Of a stretch of 12,390 nt of DNA, positions 5,023-11,172 are shown piece after piece. Numbering within the stretch: the first letter of the stretch is position 1; each line of letters starts with the position of its first letter. The position numbers were made by a program, and so were the translations under genes. The notes beneath the pieces were generated by a model, which worked only from the letters and a program-made list of their open reading frames with translations, made no database searches and was not told where the DNA came from. Source of the stretch: DATIHT01 sp035480415 (lineage in GTDB: Bacteria > Patescibacteriota > Microgenomatia > Curtissbacterales > GWA2-41-24); the NCBI GenBank assembly GCA_035480415.1, contig DATIHT010000062.1, positions 1 to 12,390 of the forward strand, written 5' to 3'.

Positions 5023-6720
5023 TTACATTTTCTCCGGTGCGAAAATGCCAAGAAGATAAAGGCCCTTTTTCAAAACATCGGCAGTGGCTCGTGTTAAGAA
5101 AAGCCTTTTCGCCTGCTCAGGTTCTGCGGCCTTAAGGATCGGCAGTTTATTATAAAAACCATTAAATTTCTGCGCTACATCAAATAGAAAGTTCGCAACA
5201 AGGTTCGGACTATAACTAACAGCTGCGTCCAAAACAACCTCTTCAAAGTGCCCAAGTGCCCCCAAAAGCGCATTTTCTTCTGGCAGCATGCTATCTAGGT
5301 TATTTGGTTTCACGATACCATGGTTCTTTGCCAAAACAGACACACATCTTGCATGCGTATATTGCAAATACGGCCCGGAATTTCCATTCAAATTAACCGC
5401 CTCATTAATATCAAACACCAAATCCTGGCCCAAGCTCATTTTTAAAAACGAATACTTTACAGCACCCACCGCCACTTGCTCTGCCACATCATCGCCAACA
5501 TCGACAAACTGCTCCTTGATCTTATTTTTAGCTTCATCCAAAAGCCACTCACCAGTAATAACCTCGCCCTTTCTGGAGGACATTTTGCCTTCTTTGAGCC
5601 TAACCCAACCGTAAGCAAGGTGGAGTTCTTTGCCCTTGGTCTGGGGCAAAAGGAATTCCATAGCTTTAAAAATAACTTTAAAGTAGTCTGTCTGTTCTGG
5701 TGCAACAGTATGAATAATTAAATCCGGCGAATATTCACTAAACTGCAGCTTGGCAAGCCCCATATCCTTACCCTCGTATGTTGGGAAGCCAAGACTATTA
5801 ATAAAAACTCTTTTGTGCAAACCATATTTATCTCCCGCAAAAACAACCGCGCCTTCACTTTTTTCAAAAATACCTTCATTTTGGCCTCTTAAAACTTCTT
5901 TCTTGCCGGAATCCGCAACCTCACTTTCGAAATAAAGTCTGTCAAACTTGGTTCCTACTCTGCTGTATATCCGGTCGAAATATTCCAGACTCCAGCCTCT
6001 GGTCTGCTCCCAAACTTTCATAATTTCAGCATCTTTTTCGTATATTTTTTTGTTAATAAGCTCGATTGCTTCTTTTTGGCCACCTTCTTCGTAAGCCTGA
6101 TTTCCCGCCTTGTACGCCTGAGCCAAAAGTTCAATCTTTTGGTCAAGAGTTTTAGGCTCTTTTGTGCCCAAGTTCTGCAAACCCCAAATAGCCTTTGCAA
6201 TATGTAAACCAACATCGCCCTGATAATTCACTCTGGTAACCTTATTACCAACAGCTTCCAGCAATCTGGCAATTGTTTCGCCTGTGGTTATATTTCTTAA
6301 ATGGCCAATGTGGAATAACTTGTGGGTGTTTGGGTGTGCGTATTCAACCAGGATTGTTTGAGATTGCTTCGCTATGCTCGCAATGACAGAAGAGGAATTG
6401 AGTACACTTTCTACTTCAGTCTGCCAAACTTCCGGTTTTATGAAGAAGTTAATAAACCCTGGCCCGGCAACCTCTAGTTTTTCTACGTACGCACAATCTT
6501 TCAAACTATCGGTTAAAAGTTTCGCAGTCTCTTGTGGTGATTGCTTACCTTTACTGGTCTCTGGCAACTGGTCTCTATTTACCTTGAGGGCTATATTTGT
6601 TGAAAAATCACCGAATTTCGGGTCCGCAGTCCTTGCAACCTCTATCTGGTCCTCGCTAATATCGACTTTTTTAGCCTTGATTGCTGAAAAAATGTCTTTT
6701 TTTATTTGATCTCTAAGCAT
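5023..6720 (-). CDS. argS: Arginyl-tRNA synthetase
   Basis: This 565-aa class I synthetase charges tRNA-Arg with arginine in the cytoplasm. The N-terminal additional domain that binds the tRNA D-loop covers residues 1-95. The catalytic Rossmann domain has HIGH at 137-140 (in AHPNTHKLFHIGHLRN) and the KMSKS equivalent KMSSR at 379-383. The C-terminal DALR anticodon-binding domain starts near GPYLQYTHAR. Length is normal. Residues about 108-122 (SSSVIASIAKQSQ) do not look like native ArgS: they are encoded by a REP-like palindrome at 6361-6390 inserted in frame just before the catalytic domain. A 7-bp array lies in the N-terminal domain. A weak promoter, TTGCTT-18-TAAACT, ends ten bases before the ATG. 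Annotation is secure. Confidence 0.97.
   Translation of the reverse strand: MLRDQIKKDIFSAIKAKKVDISEDQIEVARTADPKFGDFSTNIALKVNRDQLPETSKGKQSPQETAKLLTDSLKDCAYVEKLEVAGPGFINFFIKPEVWQTEVESVLNSSSVIASIAKQSQTILVEYAHPNTHKLFHIGHLRNITTGETIARLLEAVGNKVTRVNYQGDVGLHIAKAIWGLQNLGTKEPKTLDQKIELLAQAYKAGNQAYEEGGQKEAIELINKKIYEKDAEIMKVWEQTRGWSLEYFDRIYSRVGTKFDRLYFESEVADSGKKEVLRGQNEGIFEKSEGAVVFAGDKYGLHKRVFINSLGFPTYEGKDMGLAKLQFSEYSPDLIIHTVAPEQTDYFKVIFKAMEFLLPQTKGKELHLAYGWVRLKEGKMSSRKGEVITGEWLLDEAKNKIKEQFVDVGDDVAEQVAVGAVKYSFLKMSLGQDLVFDINEAVNLNGNSGPYLQYTHARCVSVLAKNHGIVKPNNLDSMLPEENALLGALGHFEEVVLDAAVSYSPNLVANFLFDVAQKFNGFYNKLPILKAAEPEQAKRLFLTRATADVLKKGLYLLGIFAPEKM
6361..6390. repeat. REP-like palindrome inserted in frame within argS
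   Basis: On the coding (minus) strand the sequence reads GTCATTGCGAGCATAGCGAA followed by GCAATCT. ATTGC and GCAAT form the arms. This is the dispersed GTCATTGCGAG...GAAGCAATCT palindrome family found in many bacterial genomes, including copies read as VIASxAKQS peptides. Here it encodes SVIASIAKQS (111-120) of ArgS without breaking the frame. Confidence 0.8.
6552..6578. repeat. 7-bp tandem array (ACCAGTT type) inside argS
   Basis: Heptads TACTGGT, CTCTGGC, AACTGGT and CTCTATT follow one another from 6552. On the minus strand they read as ACCAGTT/GCCAGAG/ACCAGTA, nearly identical to the array at 504-531 in the phosphoesterase gene. The two genes are not related, so this is a repeat family and not homology. 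Confidence 0.65.
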
Positions 6721-6798
6721 GTGTGCTTTAAGTTTACTTTGTGAAGTTAAAAATAAGCAAGAAATTTCTAGTTTTCTTAAAATTTTAGGTCTATTTAC

Positions 6799-7128
6799 TT
6801 ACAGACCGTAGGAAGTATTTAGTCTATAACCGGCTTTCTTTTCCCAAGAAATTACCTCTAAATTACCAAATGAAGCACGTAGATGATTAACAATGGCGCG
6901 TAAATGTCTTTCTCTCTTAATTGTAATTGGACCTTCCCAGAGAAGTGCTGAAAGATCTTCTTTCCCTAAAGTGTTTTCAGACGAGAGTAATAGTGCCTGA
7001 AAGATATTAAAATCCTGATTCCTTAAATATACAGATCTATCAGGAAGCCTAACTAGCCTCTTTGTTGGATCAACATCAAACTGACCTACTTTATAGGGCT
7101 CGATACTAGCTGAAACTTGTTCTTGCAT
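6799..7128 (-). CDS. Stand-alone OmpR/PhoB-type winged-helix DNA-binding protein
   Basis: This 109-aa protein is a single Trans_reg_C winged-helix domain. A short strand region (VGQFDVDPTKRLVRL, 14-28) is followed by LRNQDFNIFQALLLSSENTL (36-55) as the first helices and REDL/SALLW-type turn, RERHLRAIVNHLRASFG as recognition helix, and EKKAGYRLN as the wing. There is no receiver domain, so it must act constitutively or through a partner. The neighbouring 239-aa regulator carries a paralogous domain. Its promoter TTGACA-18-TACAAT ends six bases before the ATG and shares a 13-bp block with the promoter of that neighbour, suggesting common or mutual control. DNA binding is very likely; targets are unknown. 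Confidence 0.82.
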   Translation of the reverse strand: MQEQVSASIEPYKVGQFDVDPTKRLVRLPDRSVYLRNQDFNIFQALLLSSENTLGKEDLSALLWEGPITIKRERHLRAIVNHLRASFGNLEVISWEKKAGYRLNTSYGL

Positions 7129-7134
7129 TAGGAA

Positions 7135-7172
7135 ATTGTAAAAAAAGAGTCAAAACAATGTCAATTTAGAAC
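7135..7172 (-). promoter_or_regulatory. Promoter of the winged-helix gene with shared 13-bp block
   Basis: On the minus strand TTGACA (7159-7164, perfect) is 18 bp from TACAAT (7135-7140), which ends six bases before the ATG at 7128. The block GTCAATTTAGAAC (7160-7172) recurs with one change at 7931-7943, at the same place relative to the -35 box of the neighbouring regulator gene. It is a candidate operator. Confidence 0.7.
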
Positions 7173-7178
7173 CCTCAC

Positions 7179-7898
7179 TTAATCTGAAGTCTCTATATTA
7201 AATTTATAACCAAAACCTCGAACGGACTGAAAGTACTTAGGCTTTCCAGGATCATCCTCCATTTTTTCTCTTAAAGCTCTAACCTGCACGTCTACGTTTC
7301 GAGCCTCCACTAAATATGATTCAGCACCCCAAGCATGATCCAGAAGCTGCTCCCTAGTCAAAAGCTTTCCCCTATTAAGCACAAAAGCTTTCAAAACGTT
7401 GACCTCTTTCTCTCTAAGAGAAAGTTGTTTTCCCTTCTTTTTGAATTCATACCTAATAAAATCTAGATCAAAATCACCTAAAACAAAATGTTCGTAATCC
7501 TCCTCGCCGATATTCTCGCGTGTTCTTCTAACCACAGATCTCATGTAAGAAGCCAGCACTCTTGGTTGAATAGGCTCTCTAAAAAACTGGTCCGCCCCAG
7601 CTTCAAAAGCCCAAACACCAACCAGATCATCAAACCTCGTTGTGTCCGGTTTAGTAGTAGTCACAGCAACTGCAGTATTGGGATCTTTTTTTCTAAAGTC
7701 AGCAGGTGTAAATAGTAAATCGTTTGGGTAAACAACGGCATTAATATCAAAACTTTTAAACATTTGCCTTGCTTGATCGGGACTAGTCGCAAAAAACGGT
7801 GTAATACCGATCTCACGTCCAAAACCAGCTTTATATCGGTCAATGTTGGCAGAATCAGTAACAACAAGAAGAGAAAAATCAATTTGTTTCTCGATCAT
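7179..7898 (-). CDS. OmpR-family response regulator with degenerate receiver
   Basis: This 239-aa protein has two domains. Residues 8-125 have the length and strand/helix pattern of a receiver domain, but key phosphorylation residues are missing. The phospho-acceptor Asp position at the end of strand 3 (NAVVYPND) carries Tyr57, the acidic pair near the start is reduced to TD (14-15), and the conserved Lys of strand 5 is Glu108 (FREPI); only the switch Thr region (T80-T82) remains. Residues 137-235 are a normal winged helix (LSLREKEVNVLKAFVLNRGK, then VDVQVRALREKM and SVRGFGYKF). It is probably a phosphorylation-independent, orphan regulator; no histidine kinase is near. The start is supported by a -10 box seven bases upstream. 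DNA-binding function is firm; loss of phosphorylation is inferred. Confidence 0.85.
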   Translation of the reverse strand: MIEKQIDFSLLVVTDSANIDRYKAGFGREIGITPFFATSPDQARQMFKSFDINAVVYPNDLLFTPADFRKKDPNTAVAVTTTKPDTTRFDDLVGVWAFEAGADQFFREPIQPRVLASYMRSVVRRTRENIGEEDYEHFVLGDFDLDFIRYEFKKKGKQLSLREKEVNVLKAFVLNRGKLLTREQLLDHAWGAESYLVEARNVDVQVRALREKMEDDPGKPKYFQSVRGFGYKFNIETSD

Positions 7899-7905
7899 AA
7901 GGCGA

Positions 7906-7943
7906 ATTGTAAGATTAGGCTTGCCATCAAGTCAATTTACAAC
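7906..7943 (-). promoter_or_regulatory. Promoter of the response-regulator gene with shared 13-bp block
   Basis: On the minus strand TTGACT (7930-7935) is 18 bp from TACAAT (7906-7911), which ends seven bases before the ATG at 7898. The block GTCAATTTACAAC (7931-7943) matches 12 of 13 bases of the one at 7160-7172. The -35 box overlaps the stop codon of the upstream metallo-beta-lactamase gene. Confidence 0.68.
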
Positions 7944-8798
7944 GTTCCAACTTTTACCATTGGAATCCACCTCGATGGTTCCAGACTGGTCGTTTCTTAA
8001 AATTTTAATGTTGTGCTGCGATAGTTGATTTAAAACCTCCAAATGCGGATGGCCGTATTTATTGTCGCGTCCTACCTGAATTACAGCCAATTTTGGACTA
8101 ATTTCTTCCAAAAGCCTGGCACTTGTGCCTGTTCTGGAACCATGATGCACAACTTTTAGAACCTGACACGGTTTATCTATCAACGGTTCCAATGTTTCCT
8201 TTGGTAAATCACCCGTTAAATAGGCACAAAAATCGCCATATGTTAGGCGCATTACAATCGAGGCATCGTTAAGGTCGGCCGGTATATTGCTCTTCCAACC
8301 TAAAACCTTTTGATTGGTAGGATATATAACCTCAAACTTAGCAGAAGCCTGACCTTTTTCCGGATCTAGCAAAACAACATTATCTGCAGTAGGCTCCACC
8401 ACTTTTGCACCTTCTGCTGCCACTTCTTTTTGCCACTCGCGGTAAAACTGAGTGTCGTTGGGAACGTTTGTAGTTAGAATATTTTTAATTTGGTATTTAT
8501 TAAAAATATCCAAAAATCCCTCCATATGTTCCTGGTGTGCATGGGTCGGCACAATAAGTTCTACTGTCCTGTCCCAATACGGCATGTATTTGGAAAGACA
8601 GCCGGACATTTTGCCGCCCGCACCGGCATCTACAACTGCTTCGTGACCACCTGGCGAAATAATCAGCATGCCGTCCCCCTGCCCCACATCGCAAAAAATT
8701 AGGCGCAGTTCACCGCTTTGCTGATTTTGAAAAATAAAAATTGCACCAAGCGCGGTAAAAATGAAAGCAAGAGTGATAAGAAACTTAGATTTATCCAT
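7932..8798 (-). CDS. ComEC-type metallo-beta-lactamase-fold protein, separate from the channel
   Basis: This 288-aa protein has one N-terminal membrane segment (residues 6-24) followed by the metallo-beta-lactamase domain normally found at the C-terminus of ComEC. Motifs in order are DVGQGDG (37-43), VDAG (56-59), THAHQEH (85-91), NDASIV (177-182), TGDL (195-198), HHGS (218-221) and GHPH (249-252). The canonical HxHxDH zinc motif has Glu90 in place of Asp. In ComEC this domain is thought to be a nuclease that degrades the non-transported DNA strand; the N-terminal anchor suggests an extracytoplasmic location. It follows the channel gene by 84 bp in the same direction, so the two probably form one operon that reconstitutes ComEC. 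Family and partner assignment are strong; nuclease activity is not shown. Confidence 0.87.
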   Translation of the reverse strand: MDKSKFLITLAFIFTALGAIFIFQNQQSGELRLIFCDVGQGDGMLIISPGGHEAVVDAGAGGKMSGCLSKYMPYWDRTVELIVPTHAHQEHMEGFLDIFNKYQIKNILTTNVPNDTQFYREWQKEVAAEGAKVVEPTADNVVLLDPEKGQASAKFEVIYPTNQKVLGWKSNIPADLNDASIVMRLTYGDFCAYLTGDLPKETLEPLIDKPCQVLKVVHHGSRTGTSARLLEEISPKLAVIQVGRDNKYGHPHLEVLNQLSQHNIKILRNDQSGTIEVDSNGKSWNVVN

Positions 8799-8806
8799 GG
8801 GTTATT

Positions 8807-8876
8807 GATTAACGATTGATGATTAACGATTTATGATTTTCCATATTCATTAATCCTTAATCTTTATTCATTATTC
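8807..8876. repeat. Inverted pair of five-unit 7-bp arrays between comEC and the MBL gene
   Basis: GATT recurs at 8807, 8814, 8821, 8828 and 8835. After a short TTTTCCATA centre, units ending in ATTC or AATC recur every seven bases, with TC at 8847, 8854, 8861, 8868 and 8875. The second half is an imperfect inverted copy of the first, so an RNA or single strand could fold into a long hairpin. It occupies nearly the whole intercistronic gap of the comEC pair. Confidence 0.8.
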
Positions 8877-8882
8877 ATCTTT

Positions 8883-10010
8883 TCAACCTATAGATGAAAA
8901 GATTTGTACCGCGCTCACAAAGTAAAGTGCCGGCACATATGCAAACCAGGCAAAAACTTGCGCAATAGGCGTAAAAATAAGGCTAAATATTGCAGTTAAA
9001 AACCCAAAAAACATAATTGAAAAAACAGCTTCGGCAACAAAAATATTGGCAATTGGCGCAATAAGAGTCAGTCTTCCAAAGTGCCAGAAAATAATCGGGG
9101 CGGTAAAAAGATATGCGGAAGTAGAAACAGCCGCATTTTCCCAAAAAAGATTAATGATTGAGGATTTATGATTAATGATTTTTTGCAGCTTCTGGCCAAG
9201 TGTCATAATTCCCAAACTGGCAGCAAATGTAAGCTGAAAAGAAGTTTCTAAAATGGCAGCAGGCCAGACAAAAACAATCAAAAGCGCTGCCAAAACCAAA
9301 CTCCAAAGTGCATTTACTTCCCTGCCAAATAAAACGGCAATGGCACTGGCAAGCACCATTAAAACAGCTCTTAAAACCGGTGCATTAAAACCGGCAAGCA
9401 GCGCATACAAAAATACGGCAACGCAAGCCAAAAGCAAGCTTTTTCTTCTGCCGATAAACTTTGCCATGCCTACAAAAAGCCCGGCAACAATTGCTAAGTT
9501 TTGACCGGAGACTACAACCACATGAATTGTGCCTGTACTAATCAGTTCCTGACGAAAATCTTCACTAATATTGTCCACCCCCAACACCGACCCAACCACC
9601 AAAGTCGCTTCCCTCTCCGGCAGCATCGCATAAACTTTGTCGGAGATTTTTGTCCTGATTGCAGCTACTTGATACATGACACCTGATACATGACCCACCA
9701 ACTTTATCTGTGGATTAAAAATAAAACCATTTTCGTTATTTCTGCCTTCCACCTTTATACGATCACCAACCTGATATTTAGGAAACAAACTGGTGTATAT
9801 TTTAGAGTCGCCAATAGTAATTACCTGCCGATCCTTGGAAATTTTAGGCTCGGATTTAACTATTGCAACAAAAGTAAGATTCTGATTTTTTGGGAGAAAG
9901 ACACTCGGTTTTTGCCACAAATACCGCAACGCAAATCCAAAAATTAGAACTATTAGGGCAACAATATAAACAAGAAGTTTCTGTTCACGTTTGCCGGAAG
10001 TCATAACCAT
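8883..10010 (-). CDS. comEC: ComEC/Rec2 competence channel, N-terminal and membrane part
   Basis: This 375-aa polytopic membrane protein transports single-stranded DNA across the cytoplasmic membrane during natural transformation. Two N-terminal hydrophobic helices (residues 12-30) flank an OB-fold-like domain (46-105: FVAIVKSEPKIS, YQVGDRIKVEG). The Competence domain follows, with the signature STGTIHVVVVSGQNLAIV (158-175) and about seven further helices to residue 370. Full ComEC proteins have 700-800 residues; the metallo-beta-lactamase domain is here a separate downstream gene. Two 7-bp arrays lie in the coding region: one encodes GHVSGVMYQVAA (106-117), another KIINHKSSIINLF (277-289) in a loop. 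The upstream region holds inverted repeats shared with the divergent coiled-coil gene; no clear -10 box was found. Annotation is secure. Confidence 0.92.
   Translation of the reverse strand: MVMTSGKREQKLLVYIVALIVLIFGFALRYLWQKPSVFLPKNQNLTFVAIVKSEPKISKDRQVITIGDSKIYTSLFPKYQVGDRIKVEGRNNENGFIFNPQIKLVGHVSGVMYQVAAIRTKISDKVYAMLPEREATLVVGSVLGVDNISEDFRQELISTGTIHVVVVSGQNLAIVAGLFVGMAKFIGRRKSLLLACVAVFLYALLAGFNAPVLRAVLMVLASAIAVLFGREVNALWSLVLAALLIVFVWPAAILETSFQLTFAASLGIMTLGQKLQKIINHKSSIINLFWENAAVSTSAYLFTAPIIFWHFGRLTLIAPIANIFVAEAVFSIMFFGFLTAIFSLIFTPIAQVFAWFAYVPALYFVSAVQIFSSIG
9149..9183. repeat. 7-bp GATTNAT array inside comEC
   Basis: GATT recurs at 9149, 9156, 9163, 9170 and 9177, five exact heptads of the type GATTAAT. 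It matches the heptads of the intergenic array at 8807-8841. On the coding strand it gives the loop KIINHKSSIIN of ComEC. Confidence 0.78.
9670..9697. repeat. 14-bp (2 x 7) tandem repeat inside comEC
   Basis: TGATACATGACACC (9670-9683) is followed directly by TGATACATGACCCA (9684-9697), with 12 of 14 bases identical. Each copy is made of two TGA-initial heptads. It encodes part of GHVSGVMYQVAA. Confidence 0.75.
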
Positions 10011-10070
10011 ACATTAACAAAATATTAATGTCTTGCAAACAAAAAATTTGTTTGTTAATCTAAATTTCCG
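10011..10070. promoter_or_regulatory. Divergent intergenic region with two inverted repeats
   Basis: ACATTAA / TTAATGT (10011-10031, 7-nt loop) and CAAACAAA / TTTGTTTG (10036-10054, AAA centre) are perfect inverted repeats, possible operators between comEC (minus) and the coiled-coil gene (plus). On the plus strand TTGCAA (10033-10038) and TAATCT (10056-10061) are 17 bp apart and end nine bases before the ATG at 10071. Confidence 0.5.
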
Positions 10071-10367
10071 ATGCCAAAACAGTCATTCTTTACAAAAAAC
10101 CAGAAAAGCGAAATAGCGGATGTTGTGGTTGAAACACTTCAGGATGCCCTGTTCCCGTTACTTGAAGACATGTCAAGTAACATTAAGGGTTTAAAAACCG
10201 ACTTTAAGCACCTGGAAAAAAGAATTGATGAAGTGGAAGAAAACCTCGGCAACAAAATTGATCAGGTCAGCAAAAGGAATTTTCTAATCACAGACCATCA
10301 TGCAGACAGGATTGACGACCACGAAAAACGAATTGTGAAAGTAGAAAAGAAACCCGCGGCGAACTAA
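10071..10367 (+). CDS. Small coiled-coil protein of unknown function
   Basis: This 98-aa soluble protein has no signal peptide or membrane segment. Residues 10-30 form an amphipathic segment (EIADVVVETLQDALFPLLED). From residue 36 to about 70 hydrophobic residues recur at heptad positions among many charged ones (IKGLKTDFKHLEKRIDEVEE), a parallel coiled coil, followed by a His/Asp-rich stretch (ITDHHADRIDDHEKRI) and a basic tail. It is divergent from comEC and convergent with comEA, so it is the only plus-strand gene in the uptake cluster. A homo-oligomeric scaffold or a DNA-uptake accessory is possible, but only location supports the latter. I do not recognise a named family. Confidence 0.7.
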   Translation: MPKQSFFTKNQKSEIADVVVETLQDALFPLLEDMSSNIKGLKTDFKHLEKRIDEVEENLGNKIDQVSKRNFLITDHHADRIDDHEKRIVKVEKKPAAN

Positions 10368-10383
10368 AGGGTTATCAAAATCC

Positions 10384-10412
10384 TTAATATTTTTGCCGAA
10401 GGCAAACAATAT
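10384..10412. other. Hairpin after the coiled-coil gene
   Basis: TTTGCC (10392-10397 region) pairs with GGCAAA across a GAA loop, and the flanking ATATT / AATAT extends the stem. It sits 17 bases after the coiled-coil stop codon. There is no strong T-run on either strand, so an intrinsic terminator is only possible. Confidence 0.4.
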
Positions 10413-10510
10413 ATCAGAGGAGCGCCTAGGCCCGCAGTCTGGAAGACGAGGACCGCATGGCACTGAATATTGATACTTCTGTAGCTAGTGGCAAGGCGAC
10501 CTGCTGATAT
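10411..10510 (+). ncRNA. Candidate structured 100-nt RNA, unknown class
   Basis: The ends pair over a long helix: ATATCAG (10411-10417) with CTGATAT (10504-10510), AGG (10418-10420) with CCT (10500-10502), and CGCCT (10423-10427) with AGGCG (10494-10498). Inside are a GTCT/AGAC hairpin (10437-10447) and a CACT/AGTG stem (10461-10490). T residues at 10510-10515 follow the closing helix, as in an intrinsic terminator for a plus-strand transcript. GC content is higher than the surrounding spacer. It lacks the signatures of tRNA, tmRNA, the SRP RNA apex, RNase P RNA or common riboswitches. It could instead be a structured 3' UTR of comEA on the minus strand. The strand is uncertain. Confidence 0.45.
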
Positions 10511-10514
10511 TTTT

Positions 10515-11108
10515 TCAAAGTGTTATCAATTCCTTTATTTTCTCGTATGTAGCACTAGTCACTGCTTTTTTAGTCTTTAAGTCTTCCAGCGAGCTGTAAG
10601 GGCGGTTGGCAACTATCTTTTGACCAGTCACAGGACCAACACCCGGCAGGCTTTCCAATTCTGCTTCTGTACCGCTATTAATACTAATCATAGAAGTTTG
10701 TGCACCCATTACAGATGCTGAATTTGCAGGCGCAGACTCACCGACTGTGGCAACATGAACCTTTTGCCCGTCTACAACTTTTGCAGCCAGATTGATCTTG
10801 TTTCTGTCTGCATCTGCACGCATTCCACCCGCAGCTTTGACTGCATCGTCTACCCGAGAGTCGGAGTTCAAATGGTAAAGGCCGGGAGAAACCACCGCCC
10901 CATCGACATCTACTAAGATTTGAGTAAGGTTAGTTGGGGAAGTAAGGAGAGTCTGGGAAGGCGACAAAATCTGGATATCCTCGGAAGCTGAATTACCTTT
11001 ATTTTTAAAAAGAAATAAACCGCCGCCAAGAGCAAGAATAAAAAGACCAATTAGAAATGCGGCAATTACGCCCAAATGAACGCGGTTGTGAAGGAATTCC
11101 TGATCCAT
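10515..11108 (-). CDS. comEA: ComEA-type DNA receptor (SLBB plus helix-hairpin-helix)
   Basis: This 197-aa protein binds incoming double-stranded DNA at the cell surface and hands it to ComEC. One membrane anchor (residues 13-34) is followed by a Ser/Thr/Pro-containing linker, an SLBB domain (63-122: LVDVDGAVVSPGLYHL, then AVKAAGG and GQKVHV) and a C-terminal helix-hairpin-helix domain (140-195: SINSGTEAELESLPGVGPV, then TGQKIVANRP). Length and order are as in Gram-positive ComEA. It lies upstream of comEC in the same direction, but the plus-strand coiled-coil gene and the RNA candidate intervene, so it has its own transcript. TTGCAT-17-TATAAC ends six bases before the ATG, a leaderless layout. 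Annotation is secure. Confidence 0.93.
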   Translation of the reverse strand: MDQEFLHNRVHLGVIAAFLIGLFILALGGGLFLFKNKGNSASEDIQILSPSQTLLTSPTNLTQILVDVDGAVVSPGLYHLNSDSRVDDAVKAAGGMRADADRNKINLAAKVVDGQKVHVATVGESAPANSASVMGAQTSMISINSGTEAELESLPGVGPVTGQKIVANRPYSSLEDLKTKKAVTSATYEKIKELITL

Positions 11109-11114
11109 GCTTAG

Positions 11115-11143
11115 GTTATACGACGTATAGGTCTAATATGCAA
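11115..11143 (-). promoter_or_regulatory. comEA promoter (TTGCAT-17-TATAAC), leaderless
   Basis: On the minus strand TTGCAT (11138-11143) and TATAAC (11115-11120) are 17 bp apart. The -10 box ends six bases before the comEA ATG at 11108. The elements lie inside the 9-bp-period array of this gap, so the array supplies part of the promoter. Confidence 0.6.
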
Positions 11144-11165
11144 AAATAGGACGCATGCGACGTAT
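11121..11165. repeat. 9-bp-period degenerate array upstream of comEA
   Basis: GAC or GTC cores stand at 11122, 11131, 11150 and 11159, nine or nineteen bases apart, with repeated GACGTAT at both ends. The cores resemble the GTCGTAT units of the array at 103-149. One base is added in the middle, so the period is not perfect. Confidence 0.45.
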
Positions 11166-11172
11166 TTCAAAG

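Noticed and set aside
8807..8876. CRISPR array.
   Set aside because: Units are 7 bp and contiguous, without spacers; there are no cas genes.
9253..9504. Open frame on the plus strand opposite comEC.
   Set aside because: Alanine/lysine-rich shadow of the membrane-protein frame, with no promoter; same for other long antisense frames in argS and the HTH gene.
10411..10510. SRP RNA, tRNA or a SAM/lysine riboswitch as identity of the structured segment.
   Set aside because: The GGAA-containing hairpin lacks the SRP apical internal-loop sequence, no T-arm or anticodon arm is present, and no riboswitch core motif was found.
10371..10529. A mobile element flanked by the direct repeat GTTATCAA.
   Set aside because: No terminal inverted repeats and no transposase; an 8-bp match in AT-rich DNA may be chance, so it is only mentioned with the RNA candidate.
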